Part shown: in pieces, positions 1-8,098 of the stretch
How the letters are laid out: each line of letters starts with the position of its first letter
Numbering within the stretch: position 1 is the stretch's first letter
Assembly (NCBI RefSeq): GCF_900187965.1
Contig: NZ_FZNL01000024.1
Location: 43,976 to 107,975, forward strand
Direction: 5' to 3'
DNA from: Flavobacterium sp. ov086
GTDB lineage: Bacteria > Bacteroidota > Bacteroidia > Flavobacteriales > Flavobacteriaceae
DNA length: 64,000 nucleotides
Position numbers and translations under genes: made by a program
The notes under the pieces: generated by a model
Told to the model about the DNA's origin: nothing
The model's input: the letters and a program-made list of their open reading frames with translations, nothing else
The model's database searches: none

Positions 1-1158
1 ATGGCGGAACTTCCAACCATCAAAAATGCTTTTTTGGTTCTAAAAGATGATCTTATTGCAGATTTCGGTTCCATGGATAATCTTCCTGAAATTAAAGCTG
101 ACAAAATTATCGATGCAACGGGGCAAATTATATTACCATCGTGGTGCGACAGTCACACGCATATTGTTTATGCCGGTAATCGCGAGCAGGAATTTGTGGA
201 TCGAATCAATGGTTTTTCATATGAAGAAATTGCCAATCGCGGTGGCGGAATCTTAAATTCGGCTAAAAAACTCAACGAAACTTCAGAAGAAGAAATCTAT
301 GAGCAGTCAAAACTTCGTTTAGAAGAGGTCATGCATTTAGGAACCGGAGCTGTTGAAATAAAATCAGGTTACGGATTAACAATCGAAGGCGAGATAAAAA
401 TGCTTCGCGTGATTAAAAAACTGGCAGAAAATTATCCAATTACTATAAAGTCAACTTTTTTGGGCGCACACGCTTTTCCTGTGCATTACAAAGAAAACAA
501 AGCCGGTTATATTGATGAAATCATAACCAAAATGCTCCCCGAAATTGCTCAAAACAAACTAGCTGATTTCGTTGATGTATTTTGCGAAAAAGGCTATTTT
601 TCTGTTGAAGAAACCGAAAAAATAATGGAAGCGGGAATACAACTCGGCTTAAAGCCAAAAATTCACGTAAATCAGTTTAATTCTATAGGAGGAATACAAG
701 CCGGAATTAAATTTAACGCCCTTTCTGTCGATCATCTTGAAATTATGAACCCGGAAGATATCGAAGCATTAAAAGATACCGAAACAATGCCTGTTGCACT
801 CCCTTCATGTTCTTATTTTTTAAGTATCCCATACGCACCTGCGCGAGATATGATAAAAGCAGGATTACCATTAGCTTTAGCTACTGATTTTAACCCTGGT
901 TCTACTCCATCCGGAAATATGAATTTTGTTGTATCAACAGCTTGTATCAAAATGAAAATGACACCGGAAGAAGCTATAAATGCAGCGACTATTAATGGCG
1001 CTTATGCAATGGGAATCTCAGAAACTCACGGAAGTATTACAAAAGGAAAGAAAGCCAATCTGATCCTTACAAAACCAATTTCATCTTATTATCAAATTCC
1101 TTATGCATTTGGGAGTAATTTAATTGAAAGTGTTTTTGTAAATGGCAAAATCATCTAA
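1..1158 (+). CDS. hutI: Imidazolonepropionase HutI, 5'-truncated by the window edge
   Basis: This enzyme hydrolyses 4-imidazolone-5-propionate to N-formimino-L-glutamate, the third step of histidine degradation, in the cytoplasm. The 385 visible residues carry the amidohydrolase metal motif DSHTH at residues 50-54, a GAHAFP motif that follows in the barrel, and the late catalytic ATDFNPGS near residue 296. Full-length HutI proteins are about 410 residues and begin with a short beta-sandwich strand that is missing here. The ATG at base 1 is therefore probably an internal methionine, and the real start lies left of the window. The formimidoylglutamase gene for the next step lies about 1.6 kb downstream on the same strand, separated by an oppositely oriented gene. 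Confidence 0.93.
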   Translation: MAELPTIKNAFLVLKDDLIADFGSMDNLPEIKADKIIDATGQIILPSWCDSHTHIVYAGNREQEFVDRINGFSYEEIANRGGGILNSAKKLNETSEEEIYEQSKLRLEEVMHLGTGAVEIKSGYGLTIEGEIKMLRVIKKLAENYPITIKSTFLGAHAFPVHYKENKAGYIDEIITKMLPEIAQNKLADFVDVFCEKGYFSVEETEKIMEAGIQLGLKPKIHVNQFNSIGGIQAGIKFNALSVDHLEIMNPEDIEALKDTETMPVALPSCSYFLSIPYAPARDMIKAGLPLALATDFNPGSTPSGNMNFVVSTACIKMKMTPEEAINAATINGAYAMGISETHGSITKGKKANLILTKPISSYYQIPYAFGSNLIESVFVNGKII

Positions 1159-1573
1159 TAGTTAGAATCCTATTCGCTAATTCATTCAATAGTTAAAACA
1201 AACATAAAAATCTTACAATAAATAGTTATCTCTAAAAAAGATCCTATATTTACAATTCAGATTTTTAGATATGGAAATTTTAGTCCTAATAAGTATAAGT
1301 AAATTTGGTACGAAGCAAAATGTTTCATGTACCAACAGAAGCTTGTATACTAACGAGAACATTTCAAAATTGTCTTCTTTGTTAAAATTAAAAATCTTCC
1401 CGAATTATTAAGCATCGCGAGTGTGCTTACTAAAATCCTATAAAACTTTTCTGCACGATACCTTTCAATCCATATTGAATATTGTGACTCGCCATAAAGT
1501 TTTTATTTATTACAAAATAAATTACAGGATCTGGATTATAAAATATTTTAATAATTAAAACAAAAAAGAAATC

Positions 1574-1669
1574 ATGGCTAAGAAAGCTTCAACAACAGAT
1601 TTAAAAGCGAAAAAGCAGGAGAAAATTCAAAAAAAGCTAGAAGAACAACAAACTAGAAAAAGAAAATAG
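1574..1669 (+). CDS. Short lysine-rich basic peptide, 31 aa, hypothetical
   Basis: The ORF runs ATG to TAG and encodes 31 residues beginning MAKKASTTDLKAKKQEK and ending in TRKRK. More than a third of the residues are Lys or Arg, with several Gln and Glu, and the middle could form one amphipathic charged helix. An A-rich stretch (aaaaaagaaatc) directly precedes the ATG, as is usual for flavobacterial starts, and a strong hairpin terminator follows 34 bases after the stop. I do not recognise a family. Such peptides resemble ribosome- or nucleic-acid-associated small proteins, but that is only a comparison of composition. It may also be chance in AT-rich DNA. Confidence 0.4.
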   Translation: MAKKASTTDLKAKKQEKIQKKLEEQQTRKRK

Positions 1670-1703
1670 ATACTAAATTAATGTGATTTTTAATTTAATG
1701 AAA

Positions 1704-1733
1704 AAAGGTCTGTGAAAAACTTCACAGACCTTT
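1704..1733. terminator. Bidirectional hairpin terminator
   Basis: A perfect 13-bp inverted repeat (aaaggtctgtgaa / ttcacagaccttt) surrounds a 4-base loop, with A runs on the left and T-rich sequence on the right. It sits between the short plus-strand ORF and the 3' end of the minus-strand coiled-coil gene and could terminate both. Confidence 0.75.
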
Positions 1734-1767
1734 AATATTTTAGTGGTATTGCAATCTAAGCGACGTA

Positions 1768-2646
1768 TTATCTTAAGTTGAAACTAGTTTTAGAAACTAA
1801 TTCATCATTATCAAAAACATTGATAAAATAAGTCCCTTTAGCAAAATCTTTACCTGGTAAATCTTCACTCACATTAACTGTTTTATTTTCGTACTTAACA
1901 GTAGTTTTAAAACTATATGTCAATGAATTATCACCAAAACTCTCTGTTTTCTTTTCGCCTAAAACATTGTTTTTAGCATCGATAACTTGTACATAATACG
2001 TTTTATCTCCAGATTTAGCAATTTGATTTTCAGCAATTGTAAAACTAATTTTCAAAACATCAGCACGGCTTGCTTTATCCGTTTCGATTTGTTTCCCTGA
2101 GCTTCTCAATTTGTAAGCAGCAGTTTTTGTATTTAAAACTGATAATTTAGCTCCTTTTTCAACTGTTTTAGCCAATTCTTCGTTTTGCCCAACTAATACT
2201 TCATTGTATTTTTTAGATTCTCCTAAAACTGTAATTGTACTATCTCTTTGAACTGTTAAAACACCATTTTGTTTTTTCAATTCGTCGTTTTCAGCTACAA
2301 GAGTTTTCATTTTACCTTGCATAGCCTGAACTTGTGATCTGAATTTAGACACATCACCTTTTGATTTATTCAAATCATCCATCAAAGCTACTACTTTATC
2401 TCTTTCCTGAATTAACTCGTCAGACATAGAAGTGTTTTCGGCAATTGCAGCATCATAAGTTGCTTTCAATTCTTGCAAATCTTTCATAACAGATTGTTTT
2501 TCTGTCATAGTTGTTGTAAGTTCAGTTTTAACTACCTCTGTATCAGAAGATAATTTAAAAATATACACTAAGCTACCAATTAGTAGGACTGCTAAAACCG
2601 CGATTATCGCCTTTAGACTTGAGTTGTTGTTCTTTGGGTTTTCCAT
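1768..2646 (-). CDS. Membrane-anchored coiled-coil protein, hypothetical
   Basis: This is a 292-residue protein with one N-terminal membrane segment (about residues 11-30, following a short polar MENPKNNNSS tail). A long heptad-rich, Lys/Glu-rich region from about 35 to 175 is predicted by eye to be coiled coil. A C-terminal domain of about 100 residues (185-292) looks beta-rich, with alternating hydrophobic residues and a YFINVFDND segment. The likely topology is a cytoplasmic N-terminus with the coil and C-terminal domain in the periplasm. I do not recognise a named family. It is transcribed divergently from hutG with 98 bases between the two starts, so they may share a regulatory region. 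Function is unknown. Confidence 0.85.
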   Translation of the reverse strand: MENPKNNNSSLKAIIAVLAVLLIGSLVYIFKLSSDTEVVKTELTTTMTEKQSVMKDLQELKATYDAAIAENTSMSDELIQERDKVVALMDDLNKSKGDVSKFRSQVQAMQGKMKTLVAENDELKKQNGVLTVQRDSTITVLGESKKYNEVLVGQNEELAKTVEKGAKLSVLNTKTAAYKLRSSGKQIETDKASRADVLKISFTIAENQIAKSGDKTYYVQVIDAKNNVLGEKKTESFGDNSLTYSFKTTVKYENKTVNVSEDLPGKDFAKGTYFINVFDNDELVSKTSFNLR

Positions 2647-2719
2647 ATTTAAATAATTTTCTTTAAAACAAATTTAAGAATTAATATAAAGGTAATAACG
2701 TAAGTTGTTACAATTATAT

Positions 2720-2727
2720 TATTTTTG
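2720..2727 (+). promoter_or_regulatory. Putative -7 box (TATTTTTG) for hutG
   Basis: TATTTTTG matches the Bacteroidota -7 consensus TAnnTTTG exactly and lies 17 bases before the hutG ATG. A TTG occurs at 2705-2707, 12 bases upstream, which is closer than the usual 17-23 base spacing. Sequence match only. Confidence 0.45.
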
Positions 2728-2744
2728 GAAAATATTTTTTTTTC

Positions 2745-3782
2745 ATGGAGAAAGTAATTCCTTTTACTGTAAATGATTTAGCAAAAATCACAAATCACCG
2801 AAGCGGTGAAATAAAATTTGGAGAAAAAATGATTGTTATTCCCAAGGGAGTAGACAAACTCAATTTCTTAAAAGAAAGTGAAGCTAAATATGTGCTTTTG
2901 GGAATACCCGAAGACATTGGCGTTCGCGCAAACTTTGGCAGACCCGGAGCGGCTTCTGCATGGGAAAGTGCCATTAAAAGCATTGCAAACATTCAGCACA
3001 ATCGTTTTTCAAAAGGCAGCCAGATTATTGTTTTAGGGCAAATTAATGTCACCGAAGAAATGCGTGATGTCGAAAATCTTGATTTCAACGATATTGACGA
3101 CCGATCGAAACTAAGCCAGTTAGTAGAAAAAATTGACAAAGAAGTTTCACATATTATTTTTACTATCGTAAAAGCAGGAAAAACCCCCATCATTATCGGT
3201 GGAGGTCATAATAATGCTTACGGAAATATAAAGGGCTCGGCTTTAGCCAAAGGAAAACCAATAAACGCAATTAATTTTGATGCTCATTCTGATTTTAGAA
3301 TTCTGGAAGGACGTCACAGCGGAAACGGTTTCTCATATGCCTACGAAGAAGGTTTCTTAAAGAAATACTTCATCTTTGGTTTACATGAAAATTACACTTC
3401 AAAAAGCGTTCTGGATATCATTAAAAAACTAGAAGATCGTGTTCGCTACAATACTTACGACAGTGTCAATATTCGCAAGGAGAAAGATTTTAGCAGAGAA
3501 ATGGCTTTAGCTTTAGAATTTATCCGAACAGATTCTTTTGGAATTGAAATTGATCTGGATGCAATTCCTAACATCGCCAGCAGCGCCATGACAATCAGTG
3601 GGTTTTCTGTAGAAGAATTAAGGCAGTTTATATCCTTTTTTGGACAACATAAAAATGCTACTTATTTACATATTTGCGAAGGCGCACCAGATTTAGACAA
3701 TTCTCCAAACAATAATTTAATTGGTAAATTAATTGGGTATTTAATAACTGATTTTATTAAAGCTAACAACGAAAAAGAGTAA
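2745..3782 (+). CDS. hutG: Formimidoylglutamase-like arginase-family hydrolase (HutG)
   Basis: This ureohydrolase of 345 residues most likely splits N-formimino-L-glutamate to glutamate and formamide at the end of histidine degradation. The three metal-binding motifs of the arginase/agmatinase/formiminoglutamase family are present in order: GGGH at 152-155, DAHSD at 179-183, and a divergent third motif EIDLDAIPN at about 268-276, where other families have SxDxDxxDP. A conserved GRHSGNGF follows the second motif. The assignment to formimidoylglutamase rather than arginase rests on hutI being nearby and on length. The ATG at 2745 follows a good -7 box. The coiled-coil gene between hutI and hutG is on the opposite strand, so these two genes are not one transcript. 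Confidence 0.82.
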   Translation: MEKVIPFTVNDLAKITNHRSGEIKFGEKMIVIPKGVDKLNFLKESEAKYVLLGIPEDIGVRANFGRPGAASAWESAIKSIANIQHNRFSKGSQIIVLGQINVTEEMRDVENLDFNDIDDRSKLSQLVEKIDKEVSHIIFTIVKAGKTPIIIGGGHNNAYGNIKGSALAKGKPINAINFDAHSDFRILEGRHSGNGFSYAYEEGFLKKYFIFGLHENYTSKSVLDIIKKLEDRVRYNTYDSVNIRKEKDFSREMALALEFIRTDSFGIEIDLDAIPNIASSAMTISGFSVEELRQFISFFGQHKNATYLHICEGAPDLDNSPNNNLIGKLIGYLITDFIKANNEKE

Positions 3783-3863
3783 TCCCTTAGAATGTTAACT
3801 CCTAAAAATCAAGCCATTTACCAAATAAAACAAGTTTCAAATAAAGGATTGACTGAATAAACC

Positions 3864-3871
3864 TATCTTTG
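3864..3871 (+). promoter_or_regulatory. Putative -7 box (TATCTTTG) for the DEAD-box helicase
   Basis: TATCTTTG matches TAnnTTTG exactly and lies 44 bases before the helicase ATG, giving a 5' leader of about 35-40 bases. A TTG is found at 3849-3851. No other gene start competes for it. Confidence 0.55.
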
Positions 3872-3915
3872 CACAGAATTTTAGTAATTAAAACTAAATT
3901 CTTAATACCTAAGAT

Positions 3916-5166
3916 ATGTTATTCGAAGATTTATCACTTTCAAAAAGTATACAAAAAGCCGTATTTGAAGAAGGCTACTTAAATCCTACTCCTATTCAGG
4001 AACAATCTATTCCGATTGTTCTCGCAGGAAGAGATTTAATTGGTTGTGCACAAACAGGTACGGGAAAAACGGCTGCTTTTGCCATTCCAATCATACATCA
4101 ATTACACCGAATTGTTGGCTCATCAAAAAAAGCTAAAGTAATTCGTGCTCTTATAGTAACTCCAACACGTGAATTAGCGGTACAAATTGGTCAAAGTTTT
4201 GACACTTATGCAAAATACACCAACTTAACTCAGCTGACTATTTTTGGAGGAGTTTCACAAAATCCGCAAGTAGATACACTAAAAAAAGGTGTTGATATTC
4301 TGGTAGCAACTCCCGGAAGATTACTAGATTTACAAAAACAAGGTTTTCTGGACTTAGATCATTTACATACTTTGGTTTTGGATGAAGCTGATCAAATGCT
4401 TGATATGGGTTTTATAAACGATGTAAAAAAGATCGTAAAACTAACTCCTAAAAACCGTCAAACATTATTGTTTTCTGCAACTATGCCAATCGCAATTCGC
4501 GAACTGGCTGAAATGTTCCTTCAAGATCCTGCTAAAGTAGAAGTTTCTCCAGTTTCATCAACTGCTGAAAATGTAGAACAACGCGTTTATTTTGTTGAAA
4601 AAACAGAAAAAAGAAACTTATTATATCATTTAATAAAGAACGAAGATCTATCAAATGTTTTAGTTTTCTCAAGAACTAAACATGGGGCAGATAATGTTGT
4701 TAAAGCACTTCGCAAAAAAGATATTCCGGCAGAAGCGATTCACGGGGACAAATCTCAAAATGCGAGACAACGTGTTTTAGATGCTTTCAAAAACAAAGAA
4801 GTTGGTGTTCTTGTAGCGACTGATATCGCAGCAAGAGGTATTGATATTGACCAGCTGCCATTTGTAATTAATTTTGACCTACCTAATATTCCTGAAACTT
4901 ATGTCCATAGAATTGGACGTACAGGTCGCGCTGGAAATGGTGGTGTTGCAATTTCTTTTTGCAGTAAAGATGAACAGCCTTATTGGAAAGACATTCAAAA
5001 GTTAATAAAAGTTGATGTAAAAGTTATCACAGATCATCCGTATCAGTGGCATTCAGGAAGTCCGGAAGCAACGGCCGAAAAGCCTAAAAATTCCAACCGA
5101 AGCGGTGGTGCTCACAAATCGAGAAAATCAAATGCTTCTAAACAGAATAAAAAACGCTGGTATTAA
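3916..5166 (+). CDS. DEAD-box ATP-dependent RNA helicase, RhlE type
   Basis: This 416-residue superfamily 2 RNA helicase probably helps ribosome assembly, RNA decay or cold growth. The Q motif (PTPIQEQ) is at about 24-30, motif I AQTGTGKT at 45-52, PTREL at 83-87, ATPGR at 131-135, DEAD at 156-159 and SAT at 187-189. The C-terminal lobe has the ARGIDI and HRIGRTGR motifs. The tail after about residue 375 is basic and low in complexity (Ser, Asn, Lys, Arg), as in RhlE-group helicases, and could bind RNA. The gene stands alone with its own -7 box and is followed by a long inverted repeat (5205-5309). Bacteroidota usually carry several paralogs, so I give no gene symbol. Confidence 0.93.
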   Translation: MLFEDLSLSKSIQKAVFEEGYLNPTPIQEQSIPIVLAGRDLIGCAQTGTGKTAAFAIPIIHQLHRIVGSSKKAKVIRALIVTPTRELAVQIGQSFDTYAKYTNLTQLTIFGGVSQNPQVDTLKKGVDILVATPGRLLDLQKQGFLDLDHLHTLVLDEADQMLDMGFINDVKKIVKLTPKNRQTLLFSATMPIAIRELAEMFLQDPAKVEVSPVSSTAENVEQRVYFVEKTEKRNLLYHLIKNEDLSNVLVFSRTKHGADNVVKALRKKDIPAEAIHGDKSQNARQRVLDAFKNKEVGVLVATDIAARGIDIDQLPFVINFDLPNIPETYVHRIGRTGRAGNGGVAISFCSKDEQPYWKDIQKLIKVDVKVITDHPYQWHSGSPEATAEKPKNSNRSGGAHKSRKSNASKQNKKRWY

Positions 5167-5204
5167 TCTTACTCCCGCGAGATAAGCATTATAAAAACAG
5201 TTCT

Positions 5205-5309
5205 AAACACGAATTTCATCAATTTACACAAATTCTAACAGGTTAATTAACCTTGTTTGAGGAATTACTTTCACAAACGAATTAGTGACAATTGATGAAA
5301 TTCGTGTTT
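5205..5309. repeat. Long inverted repeat, flavobacterial palindromic intergenic element
   Basis: Perfect 20-bp arms (aaacacgaatttcatcaatt at 5205-5224 and its complement at 5290-5309) enclose 65 bases. The enclosed part contains a second perfect palindrome, aggttaattaacct, at 5240-5253. The right arm runs into a T tract, so the structure may also terminate helicase transcription. The arm motif resembles a palindrome I associate with other Flavobacterium intergenic regions, but I could not count copies. Confidence 0.7.
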
Positions 5310-5329
5310 TTTTTTATACTTGTATTGTA

Positions 5330-7513
5330 CTAATCAATACTTTTTGCTTCATTTATTAAGTAATTTATAATCTTAAATAACTTAACCGGTTCAAATGGTT
5401 TTATTATAATATCATTTATTCCGGACGAAATTGCCTCTTCTGCTATTTCATCTTTATCAAAAGCTGTAAGCGCTACAATTGGTGTTTTTATGTCTTGCAG
5501 ACGAATCCTTTTGGTTGTTTCAAATCCATTCATTAACGGCATATTTATATCCATTAGAATAAGATCAAACTTTTCATTTTCTAAGATTTTAAGGGCTCCA
5601 AAACCATCGTCTACAACTTTACAGATATAATTATTTTTTTCAATAATTTTCTTTGTTACCAACTGGTTAATCAAGTTATCTTCAACAACTAGTATTTTAT
5701 AAACTTCGTTTGAAGTCAAATCAACCTCAATTTCCTCAATAATATTTTTTGTTTTCTGAGGATCATATTCAAACGGAATCATAAACGAAAAGGAAGTTCC
5801 TTCTCCTATATTACTTTCTAAACTTATTGTACTTCCAAAAAGGCCCAATAATCGTTTTACAATACTTAATCCCAGTCCGGTTCCCTGATAATCTTCATCT
5901 TTCCTTCCTACCTGAACAAATTTTTCGAAAATTTTCCCCTGATCAACAGCTGCGATTCCAACACCATTATCTTTAATAAGAAAATCCAGAAAATATAATT
6001 TTTCTTCTATTCTATCGAGATTTACAATAATTTCTACTTCTCCGTCTTTTGTAAATTTCAAAGCATTACTAACCAGGTTCATTACAATCTGAGCTAGTCT
6101 TAACTTGTCTCCAATTAAATATTCCGGAATATCCGGATCAATCGATACATTTATTTTATTATTGTTTTTCTGGGATAAAAAGGAAAGTGAGTTTTTTATC
6201 ATTGTAATTTCATCCGAAATATTAAATGTCAAACTCTCCAGAACAACTTTGTTCTCTTCAATTTTATTGATTTGAAGAATATCATTTACTAAAGACAATA
6301 AATATCTGGCTGAAAATTTCAAAGCACTTAAATGCTGACTTTGCGACAACTCTTTATGTTCTTCAAGAAGCATATTAGTTATCCCCACAACTCCATAAAG
6401 CGGTGTGCGCAATTCATGGCTTATTGTAGAGATAAACTGGGTTTTAAGCATTGAAGCTTCTTCTGCAATTTCTTTTGCCTTTAAAAGCTCCAAATTATGC
6501 CTTTTCTTAAATCTTATATTTTTTACCAGAGTGACAATTAATAAAAGAAGAATTAAGGAAATAACAATGAACAGAATAACAATAATTCTTGATTTCTTTA
6601 GACTTTGATACTGCGTTATTTTTTCGTTTTCAATTTTATCAATTTGCCTTTTATATTCGTCCAATTCGAGATTAAAACCTGCAATAGATGCTTTTTTAAG
6701 CTTGTCTTCATTATAGATTTGTTCTGTTATTTTATTATAAGCAGATAAATTAGTGTAAGCATCTTTATATTTCCCACTCTTATTCAAAAATTTTGAATAC
6801 TCCAGATGTGCATAGGAGAGATCGATTTTTTCTATATTTGTTTTACCTAACTGTATTGCTTTTTCAAAATAATCAAGAGCTTTCAGATTGTCGTCTTTGT
6901 AACTGCAATACATACCATTTAACATATTAACAATTATGACGGTATCATCATCTCCAATTTTCTTTTGGTTATTATTTACAAAGTTCAAATAAGGATATCC
7001 CTTTTCAAAATTACCAATATCAAAATAGGACCACGCGAGATTGACATTTGTAAAATATATCTGGCTCAGATCCTTGCTTTTAGTGCTTAATTCGATGGAT
7101 TTTTTATAAAAATAGATTCCTCGTTTATACTGTTTCTTTTCAAAGCAATATATATTCCCAAGATTGTTATACAGCATATTCTTAAAGCCATCATTTTTTG
7201 CTTTATCGGCATAAAAAAGACTTCTTTTATAAAAAAAAATTGCTTTGTCATATTCTCCCAAATCGTTATAATTAGCTCCGATTATATTATACGAACGGGC
7301 AATAAAATAATCATTTTTGGCAATTGTTGAGTGATTGAGCGCAACTCTGGAAATAATTAAAGATTTTTCGAAATTTGACTCTCTATAATTGGAAAGTGCC
7401 TCTAATATAAGTTTATCGATCTTTTCTGTTGGTAAATTACTCTGTGCCCATAAATTAAAGGAAAGAAAATTTAACAATATTAAACAGTAGAAAAAGATTC
7501 GAAATCGAAACAT
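5330..7513 (-). CDS. TPR-containing hybrid sensor histidine kinase / response regulator
   Basis: Numbered from the ATG at 7513, this 727-residue protein starts with a signal sequence (FRIFFYCLILLNFLSFNLWAQ). A periplasmic array of tetratricopeptide-like repeats follows (about 30-300), then a transmembrane helix near 310-330. The HisKA domain has SHELRTP with phospho-accepting His366, the HATPase domain has N and G boxes (VSNALKF, GTGLGLSIVKRLL), and the C-terminal receiver domain has Asp655 in LILMDINMP. It senses an unknown signal through the TPR part and has no DNA-binding domain, so its output depends on a partner. An upstream TTG at 7534 is also in frame, but it overlaps a -7 box at 7532-7539, so I prefer the ATG. 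Divergent from the double-glycine peptide gene. Confidence 0.88.
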   Translation of the reverse strand: MFRFRIFFYCLILLNFLSFNLWAQSNLPTEKIDKLILEALSNYRESNFEKSLIISRVALNHSTIAKNDYFIARSYNIIGANYNDLGEYDKAIFFYKRSLFYADKAKNDGFKNMLYNNLGNIYCFEKKQYKRGIYFYKKSIELSTKSKDLSQIYFTNVNLAWSYFDIGNFEKGYPYLNFVNNNQKKIGDDDTVIIVNMLNGMYCSYKDDNLKALDYFEKAIQLGKTNIEKIDLSYAHLEYSKFLNKSGKYKDAYTNLSAYNKITEQIYNEDKLKKASIAGFNLELDEYKRQIDKIENEKITQYQSLKKSRIIVILFIVISLILLLLIVTLVKNIRFKKRHNLELLKAKEIAEEASMLKTQFISTISHELRTPLYGVVGITNMLLEEHKELSQSQHLSALKFSARYLLSLVNDILQINKIEENKVVLESLTFNISDEITMIKNSLSFLSQKNNNKINVSIDPDIPEYLIGDKLRLAQIVMNLVSNALKFTKDGEVEIIVNLDRIEEKLYFLDFLIKDNGVGIAAVDQGKIFEKFVQVGRKDEDYQGTGLGLSIVKRLLGLFGSTISLESNIGEGTSFSFMIPFEYDPQKTKNIIEEIEVDLTSNEVYKILVVEDNLINQLVTKKIIEKNNYICKVVDDGFGALKILENEKFDLILMDINMPLMNGFETTKRIRLQDIKTPIVALTAFDKDEIAEEAISSGINDIIIKPFEPVKLFKIINYLINEAKSID

Positions 7514-7531
7514 AATTTGGAAATATTTATT

Positions 7532-7539
7532 CAAATATA
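7532..7539 (-). promoter_or_regulatory. Putative -7 box (TATATTTG) for the hybrid kinase
   Basis: On the minus strand TATATTTG matches TAnnTTTG exactly, about 18 bases before the ATG at 7513. A TTG lies 11 bases upstream of it. The position argues against translation from the in-frame TTG at 7534. Confidence 0.5.
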
Positions 7540-7855
7540 CATTATTACGACAAAAAATAACAGCTTGATTTTTACAAAGTTATTTTTTGTTTCATCATTT
7601 AATAATAACGTTTAACAAAAAAGATAAACTTGCGTTTGAATCTTAAAATTTAAACAATCTCAAGAGCACATGCATAGAGAATATATCAAGATTTTGCAAA
7701 AAAAAACCAACAATCTAAATTTAGCTAAAAACCAAAAAATACTCAAAATCCAATAACATTTTAACACTATAAATGAAATAAAATTTTATCTTTAACAAAA
7801 TTTACAAACACAAGCCCCAAGTGTTTTAGAAGATTGGTGCATTAAAACAAAAATT
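7540..7855. other. 316-base AT-rich divergent intergenic region
   Basis: This region separates the kinase from the leader-peptide gene. It contains no ORF with recognisable features and long A runs. TATCTTTA at 7788-7795 is one mismatch from the -7 consensus and could serve the peptide gene, leaving a leader of about 55 bases. No further structure was recognised. Confidence 0.5.
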
Positions 7856-7981
7856 ATGTTAGAAAACTTTTTAAAATTTACAGAAGTAGAAAAATTGACT
7901 AAAGCACAACAAAAAACTATCCAAGGCGGAGATGTTCCACCAGATGATGAAGAAGGAAGAAAAGGAAAAGTAGCAGCATAA
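7856..7981 (+). CDS. Double-glycine leader peptide (bacteriocin / natural-product precursor-like)
   Basis: This 41-residue ORF reads ATG to TAA. Its first 27 residues form a typical Bacteroidota double-glycine leader. It has a hydrophobic stripe (LENFLKF), acidic residues, and a LTKAQQKTIQGG stretch ending in Gly-Gly, the cleavage site for C39-peptidase ABC exporters. The remaining 16 residues (DVPPDDEEGRKGKVAA) would be a small charged core with no Cys, Ser or Thr. The start is preceded by an A-rich stretch, and two hairpins follow the stop, the second with a T tract. No C39 transporter or modifying enzyme is seen in this window. The leader resemblance is clear, but expression and function are inferred. 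Confidence 0.72.
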   Translation: MLENFLKFTEVEKLTKAQQKTIQGGDVPPDDEEGRKGKVAA

Positions 7982-7991
7982 TTGCTAAATA

Positions 7992-8027
7992 AGTTTGTAG
8001 TTTGAAATATTTCCTCAACTACAAACT
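7992..8027 (+). other. Stem-loop downstream of the leader-peptide gene
   Basis: A perfect 11-bp inverted repeat (agtttgtagtt / aactacaaact) with a 14-base loop starts 10 bases after the peptide stop codon. It lacks a T tract, so it is more likely to stabilise the mRNA 3' end than to terminate transcription. Confidence 0.5.
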
Positions 8028-8040
8028 ATTACTAAAAGTA

Positions 8041-8077
8041 AAACCGTAATAAGTATAAACTCATTACGGTTTTTTTT
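8041..8077 (+). terminator. Intrinsic terminator after the leader-peptide gene
   Basis: The inverted repeat aaaccgtaat / attacggttt has a 12-base loop and is followed by a run of T. It lies between the peptide gene and the 3' end of the convergent symporter gene and could act in both directions. Confidence 0.75.
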
Positions 8078-8098
8078 ATGAAGTAAATTAAGCAATAC

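Larger units (their letters stand above)
1159..1767. other. 609-base gap with one short basic ORF and a hairpin
   Basis: Between hutI and the coiled-coil protein the sequence is AT-rich. It holds a 31-codon ORF (1574-1669) and a perfect 13-bp hairpin (1704-1733), both listed separately. A 46-codon ORF starting with ATG at 1271 is open to 1411, but I see no motif or start context to support it. No tRNA-like or riboswitch-like structure was recognised. Confidence 0.6.

Noticed and set aside
1271..1411. 46-codon ORF in the hutI downstream gap
   Set aside because: It starts with ATG and is open, but there is no compositional or motif evidence of a protein, and AT-rich gaps produce such ORFs by chance.
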